From contig CAJQQR010000103.1 in assembly GCA_905480545.1 (NCBI GenBank), positions 1-39,170 on the forward strand: DNA of 39,170 bases, written 5' to 3'. This document shows, piece after piece, positions 9,165 through 17,752 of the stretch. The first letter of the stretch is position 1, and the number at the start of each line of letters is the position of its first letter. The DNA comes from an uncultured Pirellulaceae bacterium (GTDB taxonomy: Bacteria; Planctomycetota; Planctomycetia; Pirellulales; Pirellulaceae). The notes below the pieces were generated by a model, which ran no database searches, was not told the DNA's origin, and worked only from the letters and a program-made list of their open reading frames with translations. Both the position numbers and the translations under genes were made by a program.

Positions 9165-9194
9165 AAAATTCGTCGTTGGTGATTGATGTCGTGG

Positions 9195-9224
9195 TTGATA
9201 AACCAGTGATTGATAAACCAGTGA
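9195..9224. repeat. Perfect 15-bp tandem duplication
   Basis: The unit TTGATAAACCAGTGA occurs twice without spacer (9195-9209, 9210-9224) in the divergent epmB/efp promoter region. It is one of several 15-bp duplications in this window. Confidence 0.9.
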
Positions 9225-9316
9225 TTTTGTAACGGCGGAACAGTTGGTGTGAACATCAAAAGTCCATGAAGTGATTGATCAATGTGTCGATTCGTGAAAT
9301 GTCTCATTGTCGACCG

Positions 9317-9344
9317 TTGTATTGTTTCTTTTCAGAAATATAAA
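9317..9344 (+). promoter_or_regulatory. Possible efp promoter
   Basis: A -35-like TTGTAT (9317-9322) is followed after 16 bases by TATAAA (9339-9344). This would give a leader of about 95 bases before efp. It is a consensus match only. Confidence 0.3.
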
Positions 9345-9444
9345 GAGTCATCAATCACAAATATCACAACTTACATTTTTTGAGCCTCCGTATCAGGTGC
9401 TCATCTCTCAAATAATTTAGCAAGCGCGTAAAAAGGAAAACCTA

Positions 9445-10014
9445 GTGGTAACTTACAAAACAAGTGATTTCAAAAAAGGCCTGAAAATACAAATTGATGG
9501 CGAGCCTTATTTGATGGTCGAAATGACCTTTCGAAAGCCAGGCAAAGGCAATGCAATCTATGAGTGTAAGTTAAAAAATCTAATTAGAGGAACCACGATA
9601 AAAAAGACATTGAGGGGGGGCGATTCGCTTGAATCGGCCGACGTTCTAGAAACCGATATGCAATATCTCTACCGGCAGGGAGATACTTTTGTCTTTATGG
9701 ACAGCGAAACCTTTGACCAGTTTGAATTGACATCCGAACAAGTCGATGACAACTGGAAATATCTAAAAGATGGCATGAATTGCCAAATGGTTTTCTTCAA
9801 TGATAATCCAATCACAATGTCACCTCCAAATCAAGTTGAATTGACGGTTGAATATTGTGAGCCAGGGGCCAAGGGGGACACAGCGACAAACGTTACCAAA
9901 CCGGTAAAGGTCGAAACGGGCGCCGAATTTGTTGCTCCAGCGTTTATTAATGAAGGGGATGTCATTCGCGTTGATACTCGAACCGGTGAGTACGTTGAGC
10001 GAGTGAAGGCGTAA
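9445..10014 (+). CDS. efp: Translation elongation factor P
   Basis: The 189-residue protein matches EF-P over its whole length. The N-terminal KOW-like domain contains FRKPGKGNAIYECKLKNL, where Lys34 in PGKG is the lysine modified by EpmA/EpmB in E. coli; the end has the OB-domain signature GDVIRVDTRTGEYVERVKA. EF-P binds the ribosome between P and E sites and relieves stalling at proline runs. Lysine (not arginine) at the tip fits the beta-lysylation branch and the neighbouring epmB. The start is GTG at 9445, with a good Shine-Dalgarno AAGGA at 9433-9437. Confidence 0.95.
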   Translation: MVTYKTSDFKKGLKIQIDGEPYLMVEMTFRKPGKGNAIYECKLKNLIRGTTIKKTLRGGDSLESADVLETDMQYLYRQGDTFVFMDSETFDQFELTSEQVDDNWKYLKDGMNCQMVFFNDNPITMSPPNQVELTVEYCEPGAKGDTATNVTKPVKVETGAEFVAPAFINEGDVIRVDTRTGEYVERVKA

Positions 10015-10388
10015 TTGAAGTTGGACCAGCGTCGTTGGGTGAGAACCGGCTGAAGACCAGATCTTGCATCTAGAGAATCGCAGGAAACCGAATCGCAGGA
10101 AACCGAATCGCTGGGGCGAAGTCAGTTCTGCCTTTGCGGTCATTGTCTTTCTCGGAAATCGTATTGAATCCGATAGGATTCGGAACAATCGTTGGAGAAA
10201 ATCGTTAAGTGGGTATCTGAATAGGCGAAAGCGTATGCCCGAAGGACTTTTTTTTTCAGGATCGGCGGCGTAAGCCATTGCATTGCAACGGGTTATGGCT
10301 TTTCGGCAGGCAAGTAAGCAATTGATATCAATTACCAACGGCGACATGTGGAACTTATCGAGAATGGTCTCGTCAAAAGAAAACAACT
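10015..10388. other. Intergenic region upstream of the ECF sigma gene
   Basis: The 374 bases hold no credible gene. They contain a 15-bp tandem duplication (10075-10104, with a partial third copy), a small dyad GAATCC/GGATTC (10166-10181), a hairpin AAGCCAT/ATGGCTT near 10272-10302 followed by four T, and a perfect 14-bp palindrome AATTGATATCAATT at 10320-10333 close to the sigma gene. The palindrome could be an operator. Confidence 0.45.
10075..10104. repeat. Perfect 15-bp tandem duplication
   Basis: The unit GAATCGCAGGAAACC occurs at 10075-10089 and 10090-10104, and seven bases of a third copy follow. It lies in non-coding DNA between efp and the sigma gene. Confidence 0.9.
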
Positions 10389-10949
10389 GTGAGTAAAGAA
10401 GAAGCGAGAATTATCGAACAAGTCGTAAACGGCAACGCTGCCGCGTTCGAGGCGTTGGTAGAGTCCTACCAGTCGCGATTGTTCAACTCGCTGATTCATT
10501 CGCTCGGTTGTCCTGAAGAAGCTGAAGATGTCGTACAAGAGGCGTTCGTCAAGGCTTTTTCAAAACTGAAGACGTTCAAGCAAAACAGTTCGTTTTACAC
10601 TTGGCTGTATCGCATCGCCATCAACATAGCGATCAGTCGGCATCGTCGAAAGAAACCAAAGAGTTCTCTCGATGAATACCGAATGAGCGTTGGGCATGAG
10701 CCGGTCGATGAATCGAATCATCCAAGTAAAAACCTAGATTTGGAGGAACGTGCGGCGCAGGTGCAGGCGGCACTTGAGCTTTTGTCAGAACAGCACAGAG
10801 CGATTATCGTTTTGCGTGAAATCGACGAACTTGATTATGAGGCCATTTCAGAGTTGTTGGATTTGCCGGTTGGAACCGTTCGAAGCAGGCTACATCGGGC
10901 ACGGAATCAACTGAGAACCTATTTGGAACAAGTTGTAATTGAGAAATAG
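10389..10949 (+). CDS. ECF-type RNA polymerase sigma factor (RpoE-like)
   Basis: The protein has 186 residues, usual for the family. Region 2 (residues about 20-90) includes FEALVESYQSRLFN and EEAEDVVQEAFVKAFSKL with the -10 recognition helix, then SSFYTWLYRIAINIAISRHR. Region 4 (about 120-180) includes LLSEQHRAIIVLREIDELDYEAISELLDLPVGTVRSRLHRARNQL, the -35 recognition helix-turn-helix; these are typical of group 4 sigma factors. The start is GTG at 10389; its Shine-Dalgarno is weak. The likely anti-sigma factor is 211 bases downstream on the same strand. What stress it answers cannot be told from the sequence. Confidence 0.93.
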   Translation: MSKEEARIIEQVVNGNAAAFEALVESYQSRLFNSLIHSLGCPEEAEDVVQEAFVKAFSKLKTFKQNSSFYTWLYRIAINIAISRHRRKKPKSSLDEYRMSVGHEPVDESNHPSKNLDLEERAAQVQAALELLSEQHRAIIVLREIDELDYEAISELLDLPVGTVRSRLHRARNQLRTYLEQVVIEK

Positions 10950-11160
10950 AACCATGTTGAACCTAAGCAGATTGTTTGGCTTGCGGGTTGGACATAGGAG
11001 TCTGGAGAGAGGCGGATTGGTGACATTGTTGGAGCAATGGCTGATCGAATAGCGAGTTGGTCGTGATGATAAATCGTTAATTAAAACTAATTGAGTGGAT
11101 TTTCGAGCGTGGGTTGATTGATGAGAGTCATAAATCAAGTGGCGTTCAAAATTTGGTGAG
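10950..11160 (+). other. Gap between sigma and anti-sigma genes with a possible 32-codon ORF
   Basis: An ATG at 10954, four bases after the sigma stop, opens a 32-codon frame ending at 11052 (product starts MLNLSRLFGLRVGHRS). It has no clear Shine-Dalgarno and I do not recognise it, so it may be chance. The rest (11053-11160) is AT-rich, including GTTAATTAAAACTAATTG. It could hold a separate promoter for the anti-sigma gene. Confidence 0.3.
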
Positions 11161-12135
11161 ATGAGCAAAATAGTAACCCCGGAAATGGTCAGCGCTTTTG
11201 TCGATGGTGAATTGTCACCGGAGGACAATCTTTTGGTTGAGAATGCACTTCTCGCCGATAGTGCGCTGCGCGACATCGCGGAGGGGTATCAAATGCTTCG
11301 CAGTTCATTGCATTCATCTTCGGAGTATGTGGCGTCCACCGTTCAATTGCCCCAGCAATTTACGTCCAACATTATGGAAAAGATTCAACGGCTTTCCGAG
11401 GCTGTGGGGCCGGATGACCATCACAGTAAGAGTGGGTCTCCTGTTGTTGATCGCGTCCAATTGGCCGATCAGGCATCCGATTTCTCGGTCGCCAATTCCA
11501 AACGGTTGACGACCATGTCCAGTGTCTATTCAATTCGGACGTTGGTTGAAGTCTTGGTTGCGACGGTCGCGGTGGTATTGATCGTATTAAATTGGCCAAC
11601 CCCGATTTCCGAGTCCGGCGGAGCAGGCCAATCGGTGGTCAACAATGGTGTAATTTCCAATGATCCCGTGAGTGATCGGAAGCAATCTGATGTCCAGATG
11701 CTGTCGGTTTGTGATGGTAAGACAGTTCGCGGCGGAAGCAAAAATGGCGGCGGGGGAAATCCGATTAGCCCTTCAAAAACGAAAGCGTCTAAAACGAAAA
11801 CGGATGTGTCCGATCAGTCTTCTCGGGAATTTTCGATTTTCGTTGATGAATCTGTACGCCCGAAGATTGATCGATTTTGGATCATGAAGAGTTATGAGGT
11901 TAGCTCGCCTCAGCAGGAGCCAGACGGTCGGGTCAATATGCTACTGATTGACGCAAAAAAAACAGACGCCGTTAAGTTCTTCGGCGACTTGGAAAAGTGG
12001 GATCCCGATTTCAAATGTTATCAAGACTCAGGAAAACGCACGAATGCTTCCTGGCTCGCGCCGTTTGATGTTTCCAAAATTAGTGAGGCTGAGGGAGATT
12101 TCTGGAAATTGCGAATCGTCCTGATTTCCAAATAG
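11161..12135 (+). CDS. Putative membrane-bound anti-sigma factor
   Basis: The product has 324 residues. The N-terminus (VTPEMVSAFVDGELSPEDNLLVENALLADSALRDIAEGYQ) is the usual opening of anti-sigma domains ('lsayvDGEL...'), without the His-x3-Cys-x2-Cys zinc motif. A single membrane helix lies at about residues 126-146 (TLVEVLVATVAVVLIVL). After it comes a low-complexity linker rich in Ser, Lys and Gly, then an unrecognised C-terminal domain of about 110 residues that should be periplasmic. Its place just after the ECF sigma gene suggests that it holds that sigma factor at the membrane. Start ATG 11161 follows a weak GGTGAG. It converges with the gene at 12203-13279. Confidence 0.75.
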   Translation: MSKIVTPEMVSAFVDGELSPEDNLLVENALLADSALRDIAEGYQMLRSSLHSSSEYVASTVQLPQQFTSNIMEKIQRLSEAVGPDDHHSKSGSPVVDRVQLADQASDFSVANSKRLTTMSSVYSIRTLVEVLVATVAVVLIVLNWPTPISESGGAGQSVVNNGVISNDPVSDRKQSDVQMLSVCDGKTVRGGSKNGGGGNPISPSKTKASKTKTDVSDQSSREFSIFVDESVRPKIDRFWIMKSYEVSSPQQEPDGRVNMLLIDAKKTDAVKFFGDLEKWDPDFKCYQDSGKRTNASWLAPFDVSKISEAEGDFWKLRIVLISK

Positions 12136-12202
12136 TCACTGCTGTTCTCACCAGTCTAATTACGGCTCGGATTTGTTGTGTTTCTAACGGGAAATTGGTC
12201 TT

Positions 12203-13279
12203 TCAGTGATTCAGTTCAGTTAATGCACCTCGTTTGAGGACAAGTTTCTGGACCGCTTTACTAGCTTCTGGAGAAAGTTTCGCTTCATAGATACGGTATG
12301 CTTTCGCAAAAATTACATTGCCCATCCAGTTCCTGGGAAGCGTTGTTTTGTTTTCTGGTTTCGAAACGGTTGTTTTGATGAACTTGCCAATCTTTGATAC
12401 GAAATTTTGCGTGTTTGATGGCTTTGCACCAGAAGTTGTCTCTTCGCGTGATCCAATGCGTCGAAATTCACTTTCGGCCCTTAGGTATTCGTCGCAAATC
12501 AATTTGGCCGCGGCATCATTTTCCACGTAAATCGGAATGACAAAGTCATTTCGAGAGAGTCGTGATCGCTCAGTCCCGGATGACTTGCCGGTCACGCCAC
12601 GACAATGCACATGTAAAACATCGGCCCGCCAGGCGATGGGCACCTGAATAATCAAATTGATCTCTTGTGTCCCTTCAAGAGTGGATTGCGAGTTTGGCCT
12701 GAATTTAAAGTAGGCTGCTGACTCACGGCTTTGCGTGCCGCTCGCGACAACTTGTTTCATTGGCGGCAACATCGTCGTGCGTCGGGACTCACCCTGCTTG
12801 TCGGACAAACTTGCGTTGATGGATGCTTTGCCGGCGAGTTCAATCGTCGGCTGGAAATTCAAACCAGCATTGTTGGCATTTTCCCGATTTTGGGATGTTT
12901 CAATGGGCCCCGCATGTTCGGTCAAAACCGATGTGGTCGGTGTAAAGTCGACAATTCGAAATGATTTTTCTGGTGAATACGCCAAAAAGAAAAGCTCCTG
13001 GATTTGTTGATCCGAACCATTTTCTACGAGGGAGGAGACACGAAGCCGGACCTCCAGAAGCTTTTCTAGGCTGTGGGTATTGGCGAATTCCTCCGTGGTG
13101 ACCTCGCGACAATTGAGAATCGATGGGGCGTCAAATTGGATCCGCGATGGTAAACGATTCGTCTTGGCGATGCTGGACGGCGAGCCCCAGGCCGGGCTTT
13201 CTGCTTTGACTCGGCCATCGAGGAACCCAGGGCTTTGCAAAGTGAACGCGACGAAAATAAACGTGGCTTGACGAAACAT
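12203..13279 (-). CDS. Secreted protein of unknown function
   Basis: The 358-residue product begins with MFRQATFIFVAFTLQSPGF, a probable signal peptide, and ATG 13279 is preceded by a GGAG Shine-Dalgarno at good spacing. The body is mixed charged and polar with several predicted strands (LLEVRLRVSSLVENGSDQQIQELFFLAYSP; INLIIQVPIAWRADVLHVHC). No catalytic motif or known domain is recognised. It converges with the anti-sigma gene with a 67-base gap. It may act in the envelope, but this rests on the signal sequence alone. Confidence 0.65.
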   Translation of the reverse strand: MFRQATFIFVAFTLQSPGFLDGRVKAESPAWGSPSSIAKTNRLPSRIQFDAPSILNCREVTTEEFANTHSLEKLLEVRLRVSSLVENGSDQQIQELFFLAYSPEKSFRIVDFTPTTSVLTEHAGPIETSQNRENANNAGLNFQPTIELAGKASINASLSDKQGESRRTTMLPPMKQVVASGTQSRESAAYFKFRPNSQSTLEGTQEINLIIQVPIAWRADVLHVHCRGVTGKSSGTERSRLSRNDFVIPIYVENDAAAKLICDEYLRAESEFRRIGSREETTSGAKPSNTQNFVSKIGKFIKTTVSKPENKTTLPRNWMGNVIFAKAYRIYEAKLSPEASKAVQKLVLKRGALTELNH

Positions 13280-13688
13280 GAGGACTCCAGTGACGACTTA
13301 TTAAAAAGCGGCAACCAAACAAATGTCGGGTAATGGTTGACCAACAAAGGTGAACCATCGTGGTTGAAACCGCTCCGTCGTGGAGTTCAAGAGATTCGGC
13401 GAGTCCCCGCGTCGATCCCAGACGGGCATACTTTGGGGATGTGCCTTTTTGCACTCGACCTTCTGCCCATGAGCGGAACATCAATCGAGAATCATTGCAA
13501 ACAGTCATGCAATCACTTTTCCTTCGGATTGCAGAGCAATGATAGGCGAGACAAGTCGCTGGTCAACAACCTAATTTTGCAATTTCCCTACGGGAAACAA
13601 CTTGAGTCTTTTCTAATCGGAATGACCCGCGTTTTCTTCCATTGGAATTCGTCTTGGTCACTTTTGACCGTCCGCTTACCATACAGCG
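13280..13688. other. Divergent intergenic region without gene
   Basis: No credible coding sequence is seen in 409 bases. Two small hairpins stand out: TGCAATC/GATTGCA (13507-13532) and TTTCCC/GGGAAA with a three-base loop (13583-13597). Promoters for the divergent genes should be here but none matches a consensus well. Confidence 0.4.
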
Positions 13689-14765
13689 ATGCAAGCAATG
13701 CCCCCCCAAATCAACGTTGGCCAATCGCCTCGAGTTTTGATACCCCGACTTAGTCATATTGGTGACTGCATTTTGACGTTGCCTGTTGTAAATGCTATCA
13801 AAGACCGCTTTCCCGACTCTTTCATTGCTTGGGCAATCGAGTCACCAGGGGATTTTTTGGTCAAGGGTTGCGACGCGGTTGACCAGGTCATCACAATCCC
13901 AAAAGGTTGGTTAAAAAAACCGATGCAAGCCTGGTCATTGCGACGGCAATTGCGTGCATTGGATTTTGATATTTCAATTGACCCTCAATCGCTCACTAAA
14001 AGCGCGGGCATTGGTTGGATAAGCGGAGCAAAACAACGGATTGGATTAACCAAGCCATGGGGCCGCGAATTGGCGCCAAGGTTGAACAATATCAATGTCT
14101 CTGTGAAGTCGAAGCATGTTGTGGATCGGTCGTTGGAGATGCTTGAAGTGATTGGCATCACAAGTCCAGCGGCTCGGTTTGACTTGCAGATTCCAGATTC
14201 TGCGATGTCTTTTGCGAGTGCGATTGCCGCTGATTCGAAATTAAAAAGTGGTTTCGTTGTTATCAACCCGGGCGCTGGTTGGAAATCACGCCAATGGTCG
14301 AACAAGCGTTTTGGCTCGGTTGCTTCTTATTTGCGGGAAGAATATGGTCTCACCAGTTTGGTCAGTTGGTTTGGCGATCAGGAAGAACAGATGGCAGACG
14401 AAATTGTTGCGTCAAGCGACGGCCACGCCATCAAGGCTCCTTCGACACGCCTCTGGGAATTGGCAGCGTTGATTCAGCGATCCCGATTTTTTGTTGGATG
14501 TGATACCGGACCGAGTCATCTGGCCGGAGCGTTATCGGTCCCGTGTGTTACTTTGTTCGGAACGACGGAGCCCAATGTCTCAGCGCCATACGAATTGGAT
14601 GCTTCCAACAAGATCCATATTCGCATTCAAAAATATTATCAGTCCGGGTCATCACGCGAACGCCGGAAAGCCGAAAACGAGGCAATGATGGAAATTCAAA
14701 TCGATGATGTTACCAGCGGTCTTGATCAGATGATGAAACAACTTTCGGCAAACGCGGCCGCATAG
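13689..14765 (+). CDS. Glycosyltransferase family 9 (heptosyltransferase-like)
   Basis: The 358-residue enzyme has the two-domain GT-B pattern of ADP-heptose:LPS heptosyltransferases. The N-terminal part has VLIPRLSHIGDCILTLPVV (acceptor-side G-D motif). The C-terminal domain has VVINPGAGWKSRQWSNKRFG and FFVGCDTGPSHLAGALSVPCVTLFG, the nucleotide-sugar binding signature of family 9. It should add a heptose or related sugar to LPS core on the inner membrane face. Start ATG 13689; ATG 13698 is also possible. It has no adjacent LPS genes. DUF4254 proteins are often found near such enzymes, but the one here is 16 kb away. Confidence 0.85.
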   Translation: MQAMPPQINVGQSPRVLIPRLSHIGDCILTLPVVNAIKDRFPDSFIAWAIESPGDFLVKGCDAVDQVITIPKGWLKKPMQAWSLRRQLRALDFDISIDPQSLTKSAGIGWISGAKQRIGLTKPWGRELAPRLNNINVSVKSKHVVDRSLEMLEVIGITSPAARFDLQIPDSAMSFASAIAADSKLKSGFVVINPGAGWKSRQWSNKRFGSVASYLREEYGLTSLVSWFGDQEEQMADEIVASSDGHAIKAPSTRLWELAALIQRSRFFVGCDTGPSHLAGALSVPCVTLFGTTEPNVSAPYELDASNKIHIRIQKYYQSGSSRERRKAENEAMMEIQIDDVTSGLDQMMKQLSANAAA

Positions 14766-15075
14766 TTGTTTTTCTGAAGCTGAGCGAGCCAGACTGCAGC
14801 AACGCCAGACTGCTGAGGTCGCCTCTGTCGATGGCCAAATCCAATTCGTTTAACCAAGAGAGTGGTTTCGTCTGTTTTGAATCTAGCATGTTGTTGCGTC
14901 AAGTTGCATTCGAAAAAGATGCAAGGTGCTAATGAACGGTCATCGCCGTTTGGATGATGGAGCCCCACTTTCTGTTTTAGTGGGTAAGGCGATCGACCTT
15001 ATTTAAGCGACCGTTATTTAAGCGACCGTAATTTAAGCGACCGCATAGGAACCGAGAAAAACGTCGGTTCAAGAA
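14766..15075. other. Convergent intergenic region with repeats
   Basis: No gene is seen. It contains a 10-bp direct repeat GCCAGACTGC (14788-14797, 14804-14813), a 15-bp unit repeated three times (14999-15043), and an imperfect hairpin GAACCGA/TCGGTTC on the minus strand just downstream of the Kelch gene without a T-run. Confidence 0.45.
14999..15043. repeat. Three tandem copies of a 15-bp unit
   Basis: The unit TTATTTAAGCGACCG is found at 14999-15013 and 15014-15028, and with one change (TAATTTAAGCGACCG) at 15029-15043. It lies between convergent genes and is not part of a reading frame. Confidence 0.95.
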
Positions 15076-16161
15076 TCAGTTCTTCGATAGGACTTCCAAT
15101 TCATAAAATTTTCCTGTTTCCATACTTGCTCCCCCAACCAAAACAAAATTTTGGTCGTTAAGTGGAAGCAGTCTGTGAAAGAACCGTCCGCTTTCAAGCG
15201 TATTGATCTTTTCCCATTTCGCCATTGTTTTATCTAGACGGTAGACGTTTCCACCGTATGTGCTGACAACCAATCGATCGCCGACCAGAAAGCAAGAGCT
15301 TCCAAATCCTTCCATATTGTCCCCTTCGGGCAGCGATGGGCCGTCAGACCATATTTTTGTCACAGGGTCGTAGATCGCGACTTTTTTGGTTGGTCCGCCC
15401 TTTTGTTGCATGCCACCAATGGCCACGATTTTGTTATCCTGGCAACCGACCGACAACGCCCGACGTTGAAATGGTGGCTGCGGAAGTTCCGTCCATTTGG
15501 GATTCTCTTTCGACAAATCAATTGCAATCGCCGACTGGATCCATTCTGTTCCCATGGTACCGTTCATTTTCCAGCCGCCGATTACATAAATCAGATCTCC
15601 GACGACAACGGCATCAAAGGAAGATCGTCCGGTTGGCATGGGGGTCAAAGCGTTCCATTTTTTTGTCGTAAAATCAAATACGGCAAAATCGGCTACACTT
15701 CGAAGATCGTGTTTTTCGCCCTCTTTATTGTGGGCATGAAATCCACCAAGCCGGTAAAGTTTGCCGCCGTGCGAGACCATCGCGAGTCCTTGTAAGCCCA
15801 ATCCGTCTGCAACTTTATTCCATTGGGTTGGTTTTGCCAGGTCCAGTTCGAATAACGTCTTGTTCTGTCCCGATTCATAGTACGAGTGAGCCGTACCTGT
15901 ATGTCCGCCGAAAACGTAAAGTTTGTTGTTGGCAATCGCGCCGCCAAAACTGGTGATTCCTTCAGGGATATCCGCTAACGAAAATTTCTTTTTCCCGTCA
16001 TCATCGGAATTCAAACTGGCAATTGAGGCATTGTTTGTGGGTTCTGACTGACCGACCAATTGATCTGCCGCCACAAAGAAGTAAATCGCAGAAAGCAACA
16101 ACCCAACGGTGCGGGCTGCGTAATTGAAATACAATTCCCGGTTTAACGTGAGAGTTTTCAT
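15076..16161 (-). CDS. Exported Kelch-repeat beta-propeller protein
   Basis: The 361-residue protein begins at ATG 16161, chosen because it opens a signal-like sequence (MKTLTLNREL, then GLLLSAIYFFVAADQL); codons further upstream look non-coding. The body shows at least five Kelch blades with the double glycine: KLYVFGG, KLYRLGG, LIYVIGG, KIVAIGG and FVLVGG, each followed by the conserved aromatic/Trp positions (TKKWNALTPMP, TKIWSDGPSLP, AKWEKINTLE). Kelch propellers mostly bind partners or carbohydrates; no catalytic site is visible. It probably works outside the cytoplasm. It is an isolated gene facing the glycosyltransferase gene. Confidence 0.85.
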   Translation of the reverse strand: MKTLTLNRELYFNYAARTVGLLLSAIYFFVAADQLVGQSEPTNNASIASLNSDDDGKKKFSLADIPEGITSFGGAIANNKLYVFGGHTGTAHSYYESGQNKTLFELDLAKPTQWNKVADGLGLQGLAMVSHGGKLYRLGGFHAHNKEGEKHDLRSVADFAVFDFTTKKWNALTPMPTGRSSFDAVVVGDLIYVIGGWKMNGTMGTEWIQSAIAIDLSKENPKWTELPQPPFQRRALSVGCQDNKIVAIGGMQQKGGPTKKVAIYDPVTKIWSDGPSLPEGDNMEGFGSSCFLVGDRLVVSTYGGNVYRLDKTMAKWEKINTLESGRFFHRLLPLNDQNFVLVGGASMETGKFYELEVLSKN

Positions 16162-16506
16162 GACTGGAAGGTATCGAAATGGAGTTTGGTGAATAACAGC
16201 CCTTATTCTAAAGGTTTCGCGGCAAGCAACAATGTTGGATCCTTGCAATTTGGGCAACTCATTAACGACGATATGTTTGCAAGGTTTAAGCATGTTCGCG
16301 TCGGTTCAACGAGATGGCAACACCCGCTGATCCAACTGGCAACGGTAGCGCAAACAACGCCGAACCTCGGGTTGCCGGTTTATTGGGGACCGCATTTAAC
16401 TTAAGAAACCAAAGGAATCACATTTGGAGCAAGAGGGGCAGCGCGCAAAAAAAGAGCAACGCCGATGCCCATGAACTAAATCTAGTTTCAGAAGGAGTTC
16501 ATTGAC
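16162..16506. other. Intergenic region upstream of the Kelch gene
   Basis: No gene, RNA or repeat is recognised in these 345 bases. They lie upstream of the Kelch gene and should carry its promoter. Confidence 0.4.
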
Positions 16507-16527
16507 AAAAAAGGCTTTGCCCTCTTT
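16507..16527 (-). terminator. Probable rho-independent terminator of ilvC
   Basis: On the minus strand the RNA reads AAAGAGGGC, loop AAA, GCCUUUUUU. The nine-pair stem includes two G-U pairs, and the U-run forms its descending arm. It lies 59 bases after the ilvC stop. On the plus strand two positions would mismatch, so it is oriented for ilvC. Confidence 0.55.
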
Positions 16528-16569
16528 GGATTGAAGACGCGGAATTGATTTTGAGTCGTCCGCGGGTCG

Positions 16570-16591
16570 GTGTAAATCCCGGAATTTACAC
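16570..16591. repeat. Inverted repeat overlapping the ilvC stop codon
   Basis: GTGTAAAT and ATTTACAC flank the six bases CCCGGA. The ilvC stop codon (16586-16588) lies inside the right arm. There is no T-run next to it. It may protect the 3' end of the mRNA; that is inference. Confidence 0.75.
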
Positions 16592-17590
16592 TTCTTTTGA
16601 GTCGATCCAGCTCATCAAGCTGCGAAGCTGTCGGCCAACTTGTTCTACCGGGTGTTCACGATCACGACGTCGCATTGCTTTAAAGCCGGGAGCTCCAGCT
16701 TTGTTTTCCAGGATCCAGTTGCGAGCAAATTCACCCGATTGGATTTCCGAAAGGATTTTCTTCATTTCCTTCTTCGTATCATCAGTAATGATCCGCGGGC
16801 CACGGGTGTAGTCGCCGTATTCTGCTGTATTCGAAACGCTGTAACGCATGTAATTCAGGCCGCCCTGGTAAAACAAGTCAACGATTAATTTTAATTCATG
16901 CATGCATTCAAAGAACGCCATTTCAGGTTGATAACCGGCTTCAATTAAGACTTCAAAAGCGGATTTAACTAGCTGGCTGACACCGCCGCACAATACGACT
17001 TGCTCGCCAAACAGATCGGTTTCGGTTTCTTCAGCGATGGTGGTTTGGATCACTCCACCACGCGTTCCGCCAATACCTTTTGCGTAGGCCAAACCAAGTT
17101 GTTTTGAGGTTTCGTTTGCACCTTCGCCTAACGCAATCAAGCAAGGGACTCCACCACCGCCAACGTATTCACTTCGAACCAAATGTCCCGGTCCTTTGGG
17201 GGCAACCAACAGATCGTCAACGCCTTGTGGCGATTCGACTTGCCCGAAATGAATGTTGAATCCGTGCGAGCACATCAACACATTACCGGGCGATAGATTG
17301 TCGCGAATTTCTGATTTGAAAATGTCACCCTGGACTTCGTCTGGAAGTAAGATGTTCACCAGGTCGGCGGCAGCCGTAGCATCGGCCAGTGACATCGGTT
17401 GGAAGCCATGATCAACAGCCAGGTCGTAATTCGCACTTCCTTTCCGTTGACCGATGATGACATTCAGACCACTGTCCTTAAGATTTTGTGCCTGAGCATG
17501 GCCCTGGCTTCCATAACCAAGAATTGCAATGGTCTTGTCTTTTAAGAGTGAAAGATCAGCGTCGTTGTCATAATAAATTGTAGCCGCCAT
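16586..17590 (-). CDS. ilvC: Ketol-acid reductoisomerase, class I
   Basis: The enzyme converts acetolactate or acetohydroxybutyrate to the dihydroxy acids of valine, leucine and isoleucine synthesis. At 334 residues it is the short class I form. The dinucleotide site is [21 protein letters not shown] (GYGSQG at 25-30), and the following loop GQRKGS with Arg49 and Ser52 is the NADPH-type pattern. The metal site is in [17 protein letters not shown], and [17 protein letters not shown] holds the second acidic cluster. ATG 17590 fits the usual N-terminus. ilvN/H lies upstream on the same strand with 162 bases between, and a terminator-like hairpin in that gap. Confidence 0.97.
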   Translation of the reverse strand: MAATIYYDNDADLSLLKDKTIAILGYGSQGHAQAQNLKDSGLNVIIGQRKGSANYDLAVDHGFQPMSLADATAAADLVNILLPDEVQGDIFKSEIRDNLSPGNVLMCSHGFNIHFGQVESPQGVDDLLVAPKGPGHLVRSEYVGGGGVPCLIALGEGANETSKQLGLAYAKGIGGTRGGVIQTTIAEETETDLFGEQVVLCGGVSQLVKSAFEVLIEAGYQPEMAFFECMHELKLIVDLFYQGGLNYMRYSVSNTAEYGDYTRGPRIITDDTKKEMKKILSEIQSGEFARNWILENKAGAPGFKAMRRRDREHPVEQVGRQLRSLMSWIDSKEV

Positions 17591-17695
17591 TTTGAGTTCC
17601 CGTTCTTGTTAAAAGTGATTGAAGTTGGTGTGGTAGTTGAGCAAATTCAATTGCAAACGTCTTCATGCGACCAGCACTTGCTCAAACTGAAGTGC

Positions 17696-17719
17696 AAAAA
17701 GCGAATTCAACATTCGCTT
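17696..17719 (-). terminator. Terminator or attenuator between ilvN/H and ilvC
   Basis: On the minus strand: AAGCGAAU, loop GUUGA, AUUCGCUU followed by UUUGC. The eight-pair stem is perfect. It lies 34 bases after the ilvN/H stop and about 105 bases before the ilvC start, so it could reduce read-through into ilvC. Confidence 0.55.
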
Positions 17720-17752
17720 CTTGGAATGAAAAGACGAAAAATGTCGCTGACG

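Larger units (their letters stand above)
9165..9444. other. Divergent epmB/efp intergenic region
   Basis: It holds a perfect tandem duplication of a 15-bp unit (9195-9209 and 9210-9224) close to the epmB start, and a possible efp promoter further right. Nothing else is recognised. Confidence 0.5.

Noticed and set aside
13337..13753. 138-codon plus-strand frame upstream of the glycosyltransferase
   Set aside because: It overlaps the start of the well-supported glycosyltransferase in another frame and has no protein-like pattern.
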